Part shown: positions 1 through 6,923 of the stretch, piece by piece
How positions within the stretch are numbered: position 1 is the first letter of the stretch
Layout of the letters: every line of letters begins with the position of its first letter
DNA from: Nonomuraea sp. SBT364
GTDB lineage: Bacteria > Actinomycetota > Actinomycetes > Streptosporangiales > Streptosporangiaceae
Length of the DNA: 57,170 nt
Direction: 5' to 3'
Assembly (NCBI RefSeq): GCF_001083785.1
Contig: NZ_LAVL01000043.1
Location: 1-57,170, forward strand
Notes under the pieces: model-generated
What the model was told of the DNA's origin: nothing
Seen by the model: only the letters and a program-made list of their open reading frames with translations
Database searches by the model: none
Program-made: the position numbers and the translations under genes

Positions 1-149
1 CCGTGGCGGCGGATGAGCTCCTCCACGGCGGCGCGGGTCTGAGAGGACACTTCGGACCGGCCGTTCACGACCTTGGAGACCGTCGCGGTGGAGACTCCGG
101 CCAGCTCGGCGAGCTCGGCGATGGTGAGAGGAGACGACTCCATGGTCAT
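1..149 (-). CDS. LacI-family transcriptional regulator, N-terminal part (cut by window edge)
   Basis: Only the first 49 or so residues lie in the window. They form a typical LacI-type helix-turn-helix: LTIAELAELAGVSTATVSKV followed by VNGRSEVSSQTR. Proteins of this family repress sugar-use genes and release DNA on binding a sugar or oligosaccharide. The gene lies downstream of, and in the same direction as, the GH10 xylanase, so control of xylan genes is a reasonable inference. The start is ATG at 149 (a second ATG is at 143). No Shine-Dalgarno is visible, but TAGACT (161 to 156, minus strand) sits six bases before the ATG, which fits leaderless transcription. The effector domain is outside the window. 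Confidence 0.9.
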   Translation of the reverse strand, partial: MTMESSPLTIAELAELAGVSTATVSKVVNGRSEVSSQTRAAVEELIRRH

Positions 150-184
150 GGCGGCAGTCTAGTCAGGCAGTACGGACCGGCCGC

Positions 185-203
185 GCCGGGCAAAGAGCCC
201 GGC
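185..203 (-). terminator. Stem-loop downstream of the xylanase gene
   Basis: GCCGGGC (185-191) and GCCCGGC (197-203) form a perfect 7-bp stem around AAAGA. It lies 118 bases past the xylanase stop and before the LacI start. It may end xylanase transcription; there is no T-run, as is usual in actinomycetes. Confidence 0.45.
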
Positions 204-320
204 CAAAGGCCCGGCATGGGGCAGGTGACCGGAGTGCGGTTCCGCCGCACGACCCGTGGCGGGCCCGGCCACCCCACCGGCCCGCCACGCCGTGCCTCCG
301 GGGCCGTCGTGATCGCGGGA

Positions 321-1778
321 TCAGGAGCCCGCGTTGTAGGTCCACTTCTGGTTGCTGCCGCCCCAGCAGGAGTAGAGCTGCAGCCCTGTGCCGTTGCCGG
401 TGCCGGCGCCGACGGCGTCGAGGCACCGCCCGGACTGCACGCCCACGATGGAGCCGTCGGAGTTGACGCGCCACTTCTGGTTGTCGCCGCCCCAGCAGGA
501 GTAGATCTGGATCTTGGCGCCGTTGCCTGTGCCCCCGGCATCCAGGCACTTGTTGCCGTAGACCCTCAGCTCTCCGGCCGAGGTCTGCGTCCACTGCTGG
601 TTGGTCTGGCCGTTGCAGTCCCACAGTTGCACCGCGGTGCCGTCGGCGGTGCCGGCGTTGGCCACGTCCACGCAGCGCCCGGCGGCGACGCTCCTGATCT
701 GACCCTCGTCGCCGCCGGGCGGCGGCGTCGTGGTGCCGCCGTTGAGCGCGTTGAGCACCGAGGTGTAGGCGGCCTTCTTGTTGCCGTTGCCGTCGAAGAG
801 CAGCGGAGCGGCGCCGGCGCCGAGCCAGGAGTCGCTGTCGCGAACGCCCCAGACCGTGATGCCGGTACAACGCGGCACCGCCAGGCAGTCGTTGACGACG
901 TTGGCGTACGTGGTGGCCGAGCCGCCCTGGATGTCCAGCTCGGTGATCTGCACGTCGACCCCCAGCGCGGCGAAGCTCTGGATGGTCGTGCGGTAGTTGC
1001 TGTTGTAGGGGCTGTTGCCGTTGAAGTGCGACTGCAGGCCGACACAGTCGATCGGCACGCCGCGGGCCTTGAAGTCCCTGACCATGTTGTAGACGCCCTG
1101 CGTCTTGGCCCAGCTCCAGTTGTCGATGTTGTAGTCGTTGTAGCAGAGCTTGGCGGCCGGGTCGGCGGCGCGCGCGGTGCGGAAGGCCACCTCGATCCAG
1201 TCGTTGCCGGTGCGCTGGAGGTTGGAGTCACGCCGGCCGCCGGAGTTGCCGTCGGCGTAGGCCTCGTTGACCACGTCCCAGGCGTAGATCTTGCCCCTGT
1301 AGTGCGCCATGACGCCGTTGATGTGGTCGATCATCGCCTGACGCAGGCTGCCGCCGGACAGGCTCTGCATCCAGCCCGGCTGCTGGTTGTGCCAGGCCAG
1401 GGTGTGCCCGCGGACCCTCTTGCCGTTCTGGACGGCCCAGTTGTAGACCCGGTCACCGGCGGAGAAGTTGAACTGCCCCCGGTTGGGCTCGGTGGCGTCG
1501 ATCTTCATCTCGTTCTCGGCCGTCACCATGTTGAACTCGCGGTTGGCGATCGTGGTGTAGGCGGAGTCGCCGAGCCTGCCCGAGGCGATGGCGGTGCCGA
1601 AGTAGCGGCCGCTCTGCGCGGCGGCCGCGCCGAGCGTGTTCTCAGCGGCATCGGCCGGAGGCGACGCCAGCAGCGCCGCGGTCAGGCCGAGTGCGCCGAG
1701 CGCGCCGACGATCAGCGCCCGGCGACGTCCGCGGAGCGGCCGTCGGGCGGCGGGTGGGGACATGGCGTTGACGCTCAT
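321..1778 (-). CDS. Secreted GH10 endo-1,4-beta-xylanase with C-terminal CBM13
   Basis: 485 aa, very similar in layout to Streptomyces XlnA-type xylanases. A twin-arginine-like, basic leader with a hydrophobic core and a cleavage site near ADAA (about residues 1-45) is followed by the GH10 barrel (about 47-345). The acid/base Glu172 lies in WDVVNEA and the nucleophile Glu280 in ITELDI. A Gly/Thr/Pro linker leads to a three-repeat ricin-type CBM13 (about 360-482) with the QxW motifs NQQW, NQKW and NQKW. It should cut xylan outside the cell. The start is ATG at 1778, preceded by a GGAGG. It is divergent from the esterase at 2285. The leader between them carries several GAAA/TTTC palindromes and a hairpin that may control expression. 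Confidence 0.96.
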   Translation of the reverse strand: MSVNAMSPPAARRPLRGRRRALIVGALGALGLTAALLASPPADAAENTLGAAAAQSGRYFGTAIASGRLGDSAYTTIANREFNMVTAENEMKIDATEPNRGQFNFSAGDRVYNWAVQNGKRVRGHTLAWHNQQPGWMQSLSGGSLRQAMIDHINGVMAHYRGKIYAWDVVNEAYADGNSGGRRDSNLQRTGNDWIEVAFRTARAADPAAKLCYNDYNIDNWSWAKTQGVYNMVRDFKARGVPIDCVGLQSHFNGNSPYNSNYRTTIQSFAALGVDVQITELDIQGGSATTYANVVNDCLAVPRCTGITVWGVRDSDSWLGAGAAPLLFDGNGNKKAAYTSVLNALNGGTTTPPPGGDEGQIRSVAAGRCVDVANAGTADGTAVQLWDCNGQTNQQWTQTSAGELRVYGNKCLDAGGTGNGAKIQIYSCWGGDNQKWRVNSDGSIVGVQSGRCLDAVGAGTGNGTGLQLYSCWGGSNQKWTYNAGS

Positions 1779-1825
1779 GCCTGAGCCTCCGTAAGGGGAT
1801 TCATGGGGAAGGAGCGTTGCAGGAT

Positions 1826-1853
1826 CGACGCCGCGCTCACAGGAGCGGCGTCG
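1826..1853 (-). promoter_or_regulatory. Stem-loop in the xylanase 5' leader
   Basis: CGACGCCGC (1826-1834) pairs perfectly with GCGGCGTCG (1845-1853) around a 10-base loop, some 50 bases before the xylanase start. It may stabilise the mRNA or attenuate it. Its position is clear; its role is not known. Confidence 0.4.
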
Positions 1854-1946
1854 CGACGCGGCCCCCGCCGCGCACCACCGATGTGGCAGGGAGATCGCCT
1901 CGGGAACTCAGTGTGAGAAGCGCGCCGAAACTTGTCAAGGAATGAA

Positions 1947-1958
1947 CGAAAACTTTCG
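1947..1958. promoter_or_regulatory. GAAA/TTTC palindrome upstream of xylanase
   Basis: CGAAAACTTTCG is close to a palindrome. A related 11-bp perfect palindrome TGAAAGTTTCA lies at 2055-2065, and half sites GAAACTT at 1927 and GTTTCGG near 2022. From memory, GAAA/TTTC palindromes recur upstream of streptomycete xylan genes. The repressor is probably a LacI or similar protein; which one is not shown by the sequence. Confidence 0.45.
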
Positions 1959-2054
1959 GAACCATCCCGTCCCGTACAGGCCCTTTGTACTGCGCAGATG
2001 GCCGATTCAACACTGCGGCTAGTTTCGGCCTGACCGCCGGAGTCCAGGTCTCTC

Positions 2055-2065
2055 TGAAAGTTTCA
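2055..2065. promoter_or_regulatory. TGAAAGTTTCA perfect palindrome
   Basis: This is the second, perfect copy of the GAAA/TTTC element in the xylanase/esterase control region. It is about 280 bases from the xylanase start and 220 from the esterase start, so it could serve either gene. Confidence 0.4.
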
Positions 2066-2100
2066 TCCACCCCATAGCCGACGAACCGCTGGTCCGGCCC

Positions 2101-2124
2101 GTGAGGCGGGGCGAATCGCCTCAC
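2101..2124. promoter_or_regulatory. GTGAGGCG-N8-CGCCTCAC inverted repeat
   Basis: The perfect 8-bp arms (2101-2108 and 2117-2124) are separated by 8 bases and end 17 bases before a TTGACA box. The position just upstream of a promoter favours an activator or repressor site, although a small hairpin is also possible. Confidence 0.4.
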
Positions 2125-2141
2125 TGCCGCCGCGGGATCTC

Positions 2142-2169
2142 TTGACAGTACGTTTCCGCCTCGTATTTG
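2142..2169 (+). promoter_or_regulatory. Candidate esterase promoter
   Basis: A perfect -35 TTGACA (2142-2147) is spaced 16 bases from TATTTG (2164-2169). It lies 115 bases before the esterase start and about 30 bases before a LacI-like operator. Confidence 0.5.
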
Positions 2170-2200
2170 CTCCGTCCGCCACCACCACTCGCCGATTCGG

Positions 2201-2212
2201 GTTAGCGCTAAC
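2201..2212. promoter_or_regulatory. LacI-type operator GTTAGCGCTAAC
   Basis: This perfect 12-bp palindrome with a central GCGC core is typical in form for LacI-family operators. It lies downstream of the TTGACA promoter and 72 bases before the esterase start, a good place to block transcription. The half sites GTTAGC/GCTAAC also occur, in the opposite arrangement, in the TetR operators near 4400-4467. Confidence 0.55.
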
Positions 2213-2284
2213 ACCCCGCATCGGCGTGCGTCCCGCTGCAACGCTTTCCCGCCGAGCCGGCGGCTTCCACAGAAGGGCGAAGAA

Positions 2285-3604
2285 GTGCAGCCCACGAGAA
2301 CGCTCACCAGCTGGTCCGCGGGCCTGGTGGCCCTGGTCGCGGCGATGGCCGCCGCTCTGTCCATGTTCCTGACGGCCACGCCGCAGGCGTCGGCGGCGGC
2401 CCTGGCGGAGGTGACGAACTTCGGCGCCAACCCCGGCGGTCTGCGGATGTACCTCTACGTCCCGGACAGGGTGGCGCCCCGGCCGGGCGTCCTGGTGGCG
2501 ATGCACGGCTGCAACGGCTGGGCGCCGGGCTTCCACCAGGGGACCGAGTTCGCCTCGCTGGCCGACCGGTACGGTTTCGTCGTCATCTACCCGCAGGCGA
2601 ACAAGAGCGCCAACGGCCTGTCGAACTGCTTCGACGTGTGGTCGGACGAGGCCCTGCGCCACGGTGGCGGCAGCGACCCGGTGTCGATCGTCTCCATGAC
2701 GAACTACGTGCTGCAACGCCACAACGGCGACCCGCAGCGGGTGTTCGCCACCGGCTTCTCCTCCGGCGCGATGGAGACGCTCAACCTGCTCGCCACCTAC
2801 CCGGACGTGTTCAAGGCCGGCGCGCCGTTCGCGGGAGTCCCCTACGCCTGCCTCGGCCCCGCCGGGTGCGGCGACAAGACGCCGCAGCAGTGGGGCGACC
2901 TGGTCAGGAACGCCTACCCCGGCTACACCGGGCCCCGGCCGCGCGTGATGGCCTGGCACGGCACCGCCGACTCCGTCCTGCCTTACTCAATGCTGCAGGA
3001 AGAGGTCGACCAGTGGACGAACGCGCACGGACTGAGCCAGACCCCCACCTCCACTGACAGCCCGCAATCCGGCTGGACCCGGCGGGTCTTCGGCACCGGC
3101 CAGGTGGAGGCGTACACCATCAACGGCGCCGGCCACGATCTGCCGCATGCCGGGATGGCCGCCCACGCCATCCGCTTCTTCGGCCTGGACGACGGCTCGT
3201 CCACCACGACGCCGACCCCGCCGCCCGCCGGGCAGATCAAGGGAGTGGGCTCCGGGCGTTGCCTGGACGTGCCCAACGCCGCCACCGCCGACGGCACCTC
3301 GGTGCAGTTGTGGGACTGCAACGGGCGGAGCAACCAGCAGTGGGAGTCCACCCCGGCCGGCGAGCTCAGGGTCTACGGCAGCAAGTGCCTCGACGCGGCG
3401 GGGACCGGCAACGGCGCCAGGATCCAGATCTACTCCTGCCACGGCGGCACCAACCAGCAGTGGCGCCTGAACTCCGACGGGACCATCGCCGGGGTGCGGT
3501 CCGGGCTGTGCCTGGACGCCGCCGGCCAGGGCACCGCCAACGGCACCCGGCTCCAGCTCTACACCTGCCACGGCGGCGCCAACCAGCGCTGGACCCGCTC
3601 CTGA
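2285..3604 (+). CDS. Secreted CE1/PHB-depolymerase-type esterase with CBM13 (acetyl xylan or feruloyl esterase)
   Basis: 439 aa. A Sec-type signal runs to about ASAAA (residue 39) and an alpha/beta hydrolase domain covers about 40-305. The nucleophile Ser159 lies in GFSSGAM, an acid Asp in HGTADSVL and a His in GAGHDLPHAG; the oxyanion segment MHGCNGW is the CE1/LpqC type. A Thr/Pro linker and a C-terminal CBM13 (about 318-438) complete it. Such enzymes remove acetyl or feruloyl groups from xylan, which fits the divergent xylanase. The start is GTG at 2285 with a weak AAGGGCGA upstream. The CBM13 is strikingly close to that of the xylanase. Whether the substrate is acetyl, feruloyl or a polyester cannot be read from sequence. 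Confidence 0.9.
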   Translation: MQPTRTLTSWSAGLVALVAAMAAALSMFLTATPQASAAALAEVTNFGANPGGLRMYLYVPDRVAPRPGVLVAMHGCNGWAPGFHQGTEFASLADRYGFVVIYPQANKSANGLSNCFDVWSDEALRHGGGSDPVSIVSMTNYVLQRHNGDPQRVFATGFSSGAMETLNLLATYPDVFKAGAPFAGVPYACLGPAGCGDKTPQQWGDLVRNAYPGYTGPRPRVMAWHGTADSVLPYSMLQEEVDQWTNAHGLSQTPTSTDSPQSGWTRRVFGTGQVEAYTINGAGHDLPHAGMAAHAIRFFGLDDGSSTTTPTPPPAGQIKGVGSGRCLDVPNAATADGTSVQLWDCNGRSNQQWESTPAGELRVYGSKCLDAAGTGNGARIQIYSCHGGTNQQWRLNSDGTIAGVRSGLCLDAAGQGTANGTRLQLYTCHGGANQRWTRS

Positions 3605-3615
3605 CACACGCGGGA

Positions 3616-3661
3616 ACCCTCCGGTCCGCCAGGATGTCGCCGACGAGGCGGCCCGGAGGGT
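3616..3661. terminator. Bidirectional terminator between esterase and TetR
   Basis: The 15-base arms (3616-3630 and 3647-3661) match at 14 of 15 positions around a 16-base loop. They lie exactly between two convergent stops (3604 and 3673), so this is a good shared terminator. Confidence 0.65.
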
Positions 3662-3672
3662 GACGGCTTCCG

Positions 3673-4368
3673 TCAGCCGTCGATGATCCGATCGAGCCAG
3701 TCGCCGAGCAGCCGGCCCTCGGCAGGACTGAGGACCTTGACGTCCGGGAGTGCGGCCTTCAGGGTGATGGCGCCGGCCACGACGTCGTCCCCGGTGCGCG
3801 CCGAGCCCGCCGGGGAGGCGTCGGTGACGGCGTCGATGACCGCTTCGCGGACGATCCGCGCGTCGTCCAGGTCGCGTTCGGCCTCCGGGGTGGCGATCAG
3901 GGCCAGCGTGGTGCCACGCCCGGCCGCGTGGATCACGCGCGCCGCCCGCCGCTCCGGGACGCGGAGCCGGCCGGCCAGGGCGACGCGGTGCACCAGCCCG
4001 GCGAGGATCTCCGAAGCCTGCTTGGCCCCGTCGGGCTCGGCCCCCGGTCGCGGGCTCCCGTAGATCAGCGCATAGAGGGCGGGCTCGGCCAGGCCGAAGC
4101 CGACGTGCAGATCCCAGCCGCGCCGCAGGTCCTCCACGGGGTCGCCGCTGAGGGGCATGTCCCGTTTCTGGGCGAGATACGACACGAGCCCTCGCGTGGC
4201 CACGGCGTCCAGCAGGCCCTGCTTGTCGCCGAACAGCCGGTACAGGATCGGCGCCTGCACACCGGCCGCCTTGCACACCGCCCTGGTCGAGACGGCGTCC
4301 CTTCCCCCCTGGGCCAGCAGATCCGCCGCGGCGCCCAGGATCGCTTCCCGCTTGTTCCCGCTCGGCAT
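3673..4368 (-). CDS. TetR-family repressor
   Basis: 231 aa. The N-terminal helix-turn-helix (about residues 5-50) reads TRAVCKAAGVQAPILYRLFG, typical of TetR; the C-terminal ligand domain resembles no family I can name. The start is ATG at 4368. It is divergent from the SDR operon at 4487. Between them, repeated GCTAAC/GTTAGC half sites form two spaced operators, so it very likely represses both itself and the SDR-DUF1097-dehydrogenase-SDR operon. The inducer is unknown. The SDR and sugar dehydrogenase partners suggest an aldehyde, quinone or sugar-derived compound. Confidence 0.93.
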   Translation of the reverse strand: MPSGNKREAILGAAADLLAQGGRDAVSTRAVCKAAGVQAPILYRLFGDKQGLLDAVATRGLVSYLAQKRDMPLSGDPVEDLRRGWDLHVGFGLAEPALYALIYGSPRPGAEPDGAKQASEILAGLVHRVALAGRLRVPERRAARVIHAAGRGTTLALIATPEAERDLDDARIVREAVIDAVTDASPAGSARTGDDVVAGAITLKAALPDVKVLSPAEGRLLGDWLDRIIDG

Positions 4369-4376
4369 GTATCGAT

Positions 4377-4467
4377 GCTAACAGCGGTGTGGCGTCTGCG
4401 CTAACTCTATCGCTAACGCTATATTGTTATCGGTGTAGTTACAGTGCTAACTTGAGATTGTTAGCAC
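4377..4467. promoter_or_regulatory. Cluster of TetR operator half sites
   Basis: GCTAAC occurs at 4377, 4400, 4412 and 4446, GTTATC at 4426 and GTTAGC at 4460. Two full sites share the same geometry of 6-bp arms with an 8-base spacer. One is GCTAAC-N8-GTTATC (4412-4431). The other extends to the perfect 24-bp GTGCTAAC-N8-GTTAGCAC (4444-4467), which ends 19 bases before the SDR start. This is the best-defined operator pair in the window. Confidence 0.75.
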
Positions 4468-4486
4468 CATGCGCAGGAGGAAGTTC

Positions 4487-5221
4487 ATGAGCACCGCATC
4501 ACGCGTCGCCATCGTCACCGGGGGTTCGCGGGGCATCGGCCGCGCCGTCGCCGCCACACTGGCCAAGGCGGGCCAGGACGTCGCCGTCGTCTACACGTCC
4601 AACGACAAGGAGGCCGACGCCGCCGTCGGCGAGATCGAGGCGGCCGGCGCCCGCGGGATCGCGCTGCGGGCCGACGTGGCCGACGAGGTCGCCGCCGCCG
4701 CCGCCTTCGACACCGTGGAGCAGCGCCTCGGCCCCGTCGACGTCGTGGTCAACGCGGCGGGGGTGATGGCGCTGCGGCCCACCGCCGAGCTGGACCTGGC
4801 CGAGCTGGACCGGCTGCTCCGCGTCAACGTACGGGGCACGTTCGTCATCGCCAGGGAGGCCGCGCGCCGGGTGCGGCCCGGTGGCGCCGTCATCGCCTTC
4901 TCCACCAGCGTCACCCGCCTGCACCTCCCATCCTACGGCGCGTATGCCGCGACCAAGGGGGCGGTGGAGGCCCTCGTGCCGATCCTCGCCAAGGAAATGG
5001 GCGAACGCGACGTCACGGTCAACGCGGTGGCGCCCGGCCCCACAGCCACAGAGCTGTTCCTCGACGGCAAGTCACCGCAGGTCATCGACCAGATCGCCGG
5101 CCTGGCCCCGACGAACCGGCTCGGCACCCCGCAGGACATCGCGGAGGTCGTCGCCTTCCTGGCCGGCCCCGGCCGCTGGATCAACGGCCAGGTCGTGTTC
5201 GCCAACGGCGGCGCCGCCTAG
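4487..5221 (+). CDS. SDR-family oxidoreductase (3-oxoacyl-ACP reductase-like)
   Basis: 244 aa. Classical short-chain dehydrogenase: the NAD(P) motif GGSRGIG near residue 12, the NAAG motif (VVNAAGVMA), a catalytic Ser in SFSTSVTR-type context (AFSTSV) and YxxxK as YGAYAATKGA. The C-terminal NGQVVFANGG is usual for FabG-like enzymes. The start is ATG at 4487 because AGGAGG (4475-4480) sits six bases upstream; the in-frame ATG at 4469 lies ahead of it and at the edge of the operator. It is the first gene of a four-gene operon under the divergent TetR. The substrate is unknown. Confidence 0.93.
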   Translation: MSTASRVAIVTGGSRGIGRAVAATLAKAGQDVAVVYTSNDKEADAAVGEIEAAGARGIALRADVADEVAAAAAFDTVEQRLGPVDVVVNAAGVMALRPTAELDLAELDRLLRVNVRGTFVIAREAARRVRPGGAVIAFSTSVTRLHLPSYGAYAATKGAVEALVPILAKEMGERDVTVNAVAPGPTATELFLDGKSPQVIDQIAGLAPTNRLGTPQDIAEVVAFLAGPGRWINGQVVFANGGAA

Positions 5222-5249
5222 CTCCCCACCCGATCACCTTGGAGGCCCC

Positions 5250-5744
5250 ATGGAACCCCGAACCAGCACCCCCGCACCCACCACCGGCCGGTTCGTGGCC
5301 TTCACCGCCATCGCGGCGGTGGTGGCCGCCCTGGCCGCCTACGGCAGCACAGCTCTGGGCCTGCAGGCCTGGGTCATGTTCGCGGGCTGGGTGGCCTGGT
5401 TCACCCAGCCCGCCTCCGCCCGCCTCGGCGTCCACGCGGTCATCTGCCTCTGGCTCGGCATGGCGCTCGCCGTGGCCGGTCACGGCATCGTCGCGCTGGC
5501 CACCCCCTTCGCGGGCGCCGCGGCGCTGCCGCTCGCGGTCCTCGTCCTGGCCTCGGTCGTGGTCGGCCTGCGGACGACGCCCGTGCTCGACAACATGCTC
5601 GCCTGGTTCGTGGGCCTGGTGACCTTCTTCGCCGCGGAGCCCGAGCACGTGCTCCCCGGCCTGCTCACCCTGATGTCCGCCAGCGCCCTGGGCGCCTTCG
5701 CCGGCTTCGCCTGCCAGCGGCTGCAGCACCGGTTCGCCACGTAG
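5250..5744 (+). CDS. DUF1097-type small membrane protein
   Basis: 164 aa, mostly hydrophobic with about five transmembrane helices. It begins VAFTAIAAVVAALAAYGST and contains WVMFAGWVAWFTQPA and WFVGLVTFFAAEP. The pattern fits DUF1097 (YcdZ-like) inner-membrane proteins of unknown function. A GGAGG lies just before ATG 5250. It starts 28 bases after the SDR stop and 32 bases before the next gene, so it belongs to the TetR-controlled operon. The family call is from memory of the pattern; the membrane nature is directly visible. Confidence 0.75.
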   Translation: MEPRTSTPAPTTGRFVAFTAIAAVVAALAAYGSTALGLQAWVMFAGWVAWFTQPASARLGVHAVICLWLGMALAVAGHGIVALATPFAGAAALPLAVLVLASVVVGLRTTPVLDNMLAWFVGLVTFFAAEPEHVLPGLLTLMSASALGAFAGFACQRLQHRFAT

Positions 5745-5776
5745 CGGGCCCGACCGACATGGAGGACAGATCAGCC

Positions 5777-6898
5777 ATGCTTCCACGTACCGGTGGCCGC
5801 CTCGGCGCCGTCGCCGCTCTCTTCTGCGCCCTGGTCCTGCCCGGTTGCGCCACACCGGAGCCCCGCGCGTCACAGCAGGTCACCGGGCAGGCAACCCGTG
5901 GCCTGGTCCCCGGCGAGGTCACCGAGGTCGCCCGCGGCCTGGCCATGCCCTGGGGCCTGACGTTTCTCCCGGACGGCTCCGCCCTGGTGTCCGAGCGGTC
6001 GTCGGCACGGATCCTGCACGTCCGGCGGGGCCGTGATCCTGTGCCGGTCGGCACGGTTCCCGGGGTCGAGGTGAGCGCCGAGGGCGGTCTCCTCGGACTG
6101 GCCGCCTCACCGTCCTTCGACAGGGACCGCACCGTCTACGCGTACGTGTCGGCCTCGCCCGCCAACCGCGTCGTGGCGCTGCGCCTCGCTCCCGGCCTGC
6201 GCTCCCTGCGCCAGGACCGGGTGGTCCTGGACGGCATCGCGACCGCCGACCGCCATCACGGCGGCCGCCTGCGCTTCGGGCCGGACGGCAACCTCTGGAT
6301 CGGCACCGGCGACGCCTTCTCGCCCGCGAACGCGGCCGACGAGAAGTCGCTGAACGGCAAGATCCTGCGGGTCCGGCCCGACGGGTCCGTGCCGCCGGGC
6401 AACCCCTCGGGGACCGCCGTCTACTCCGGCGGCCATCGCAACGTGCAGGGCATCGCGTTCGGCCCCGACGGCACCGCCTACGCCTCCGAACTCGGTCACC
6501 GCACCTGGGACGAGCTGAACGTCCTGCGCCCGGGACGCGACTACGGATGGCCCGGGTCCGAGGGGCGCGAGGGCTCGCACGGCGAACGCCCGATCTTCAC
6601 CCTGCACCCCGACGACGCCTCGCCGTCCGGCATCGCCGTCGCGGGCGGTGCCGTGTGGATGGGCGCGCTCGGCGGGCAGCGGCTCTGGCGCCTGCCCGTC
6701 GACGGCCCACGGGCGGACGGCGACCCCGTCGCGTACTTCGCCCAGCGCTACGGACGGATCCGCACGGTGGAGCCGGCACCCGACGGCTCCCTGTGGATCA
6801 CGACCTCCAACACCGACGGCGCGACGTGGGGCGGCACCGGCGCCCGGCCGGGCGACGATCGGATCCTGCGCGTCGACCTGGTCCGCCCCCCTTCCTGA
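5777..6898 (+). CDS. PQQ-type sugar/sorbosone dehydrogenase-like lipoprotein
   Basis: 373 aa. A lipoprotein signal with lipobox LVLPGC (Cys near residue 24) is followed by a six-bladed propeller of the soluble glucose dehydrogenase family. Marks are MPWGLTFLPDG, GLLGLAASPSF, a DRHHGGRLRFGPDGNLWIG block with the usual His-rich catalytic loop, GHRNVQGIAFGPDG and GRDYGWP. Members oxidise aldoses or aldehydes with PQQ at the outer membrane face of the cell. The start at ATG 5777 has GGAGGA ten bases upstream; ATG 5759 precedes this site and is less likely. It is the third gene of the TetR operon. Quinone binding and the real substrate are inferred from the family only. Confidence 0.85.
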   Translation: MLPRTGGRLGAVAALFCALVLPGCATPEPRASQQVTGQATRGLVPGEVTEVARGLAMPWGLTFLPDGSALVSERSSARILHVRRGRDPVPVGTVPGVEVSAEGGLLGLAASPSFDRDRTVYAYVSASPANRVVALRLAPGLRSLRQDRVVLDGIATADRHHGGRLRFGPDGNLWIGTGDAFSPANAADEKSLNGKILRVRPDGSVPPGNPSGTAVYSGGHRNVQGIAFGPDGTAYASELGHRTWDELNVLRPGRDYGWPGSEGREGSHGERPIFTLHPDDASPSGIAVAGGAVWMGALGGQRLWRLPVDGPRADGDPVAYFAQRYGRIRTVEPAPDGSLWITTSNTDGATWGGTGARPGDDRILRVDLVRPPS

Positions 6899-6923
6899 TC
6901 CTTCCCCCGAACGGAGAACCGCC

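Larger units (their letters stand above)
1779..2284. promoter_or_regulatory. Divergent xylanase/esterase control region
   Basis: These 506 bases hold no gene. They contain a stem-loop in the xylanase leader (1826-1853), several GAAA/TTTC elements (1927-1933, 1947-1958, about 2022-2027 and 2055-2065), a perfect inverted repeat GTGAGGCG-N8-CGCCTCAC (2101-2124), a promoter-like TTGACA (2142-2147) with TATTTG (2164-2169) and a LacI-type palindrome (2201-2212). The individual sites are listed separately. The layout suggests joint, sugar-responsive control of both secreted enzymes. Confidence 0.7.
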
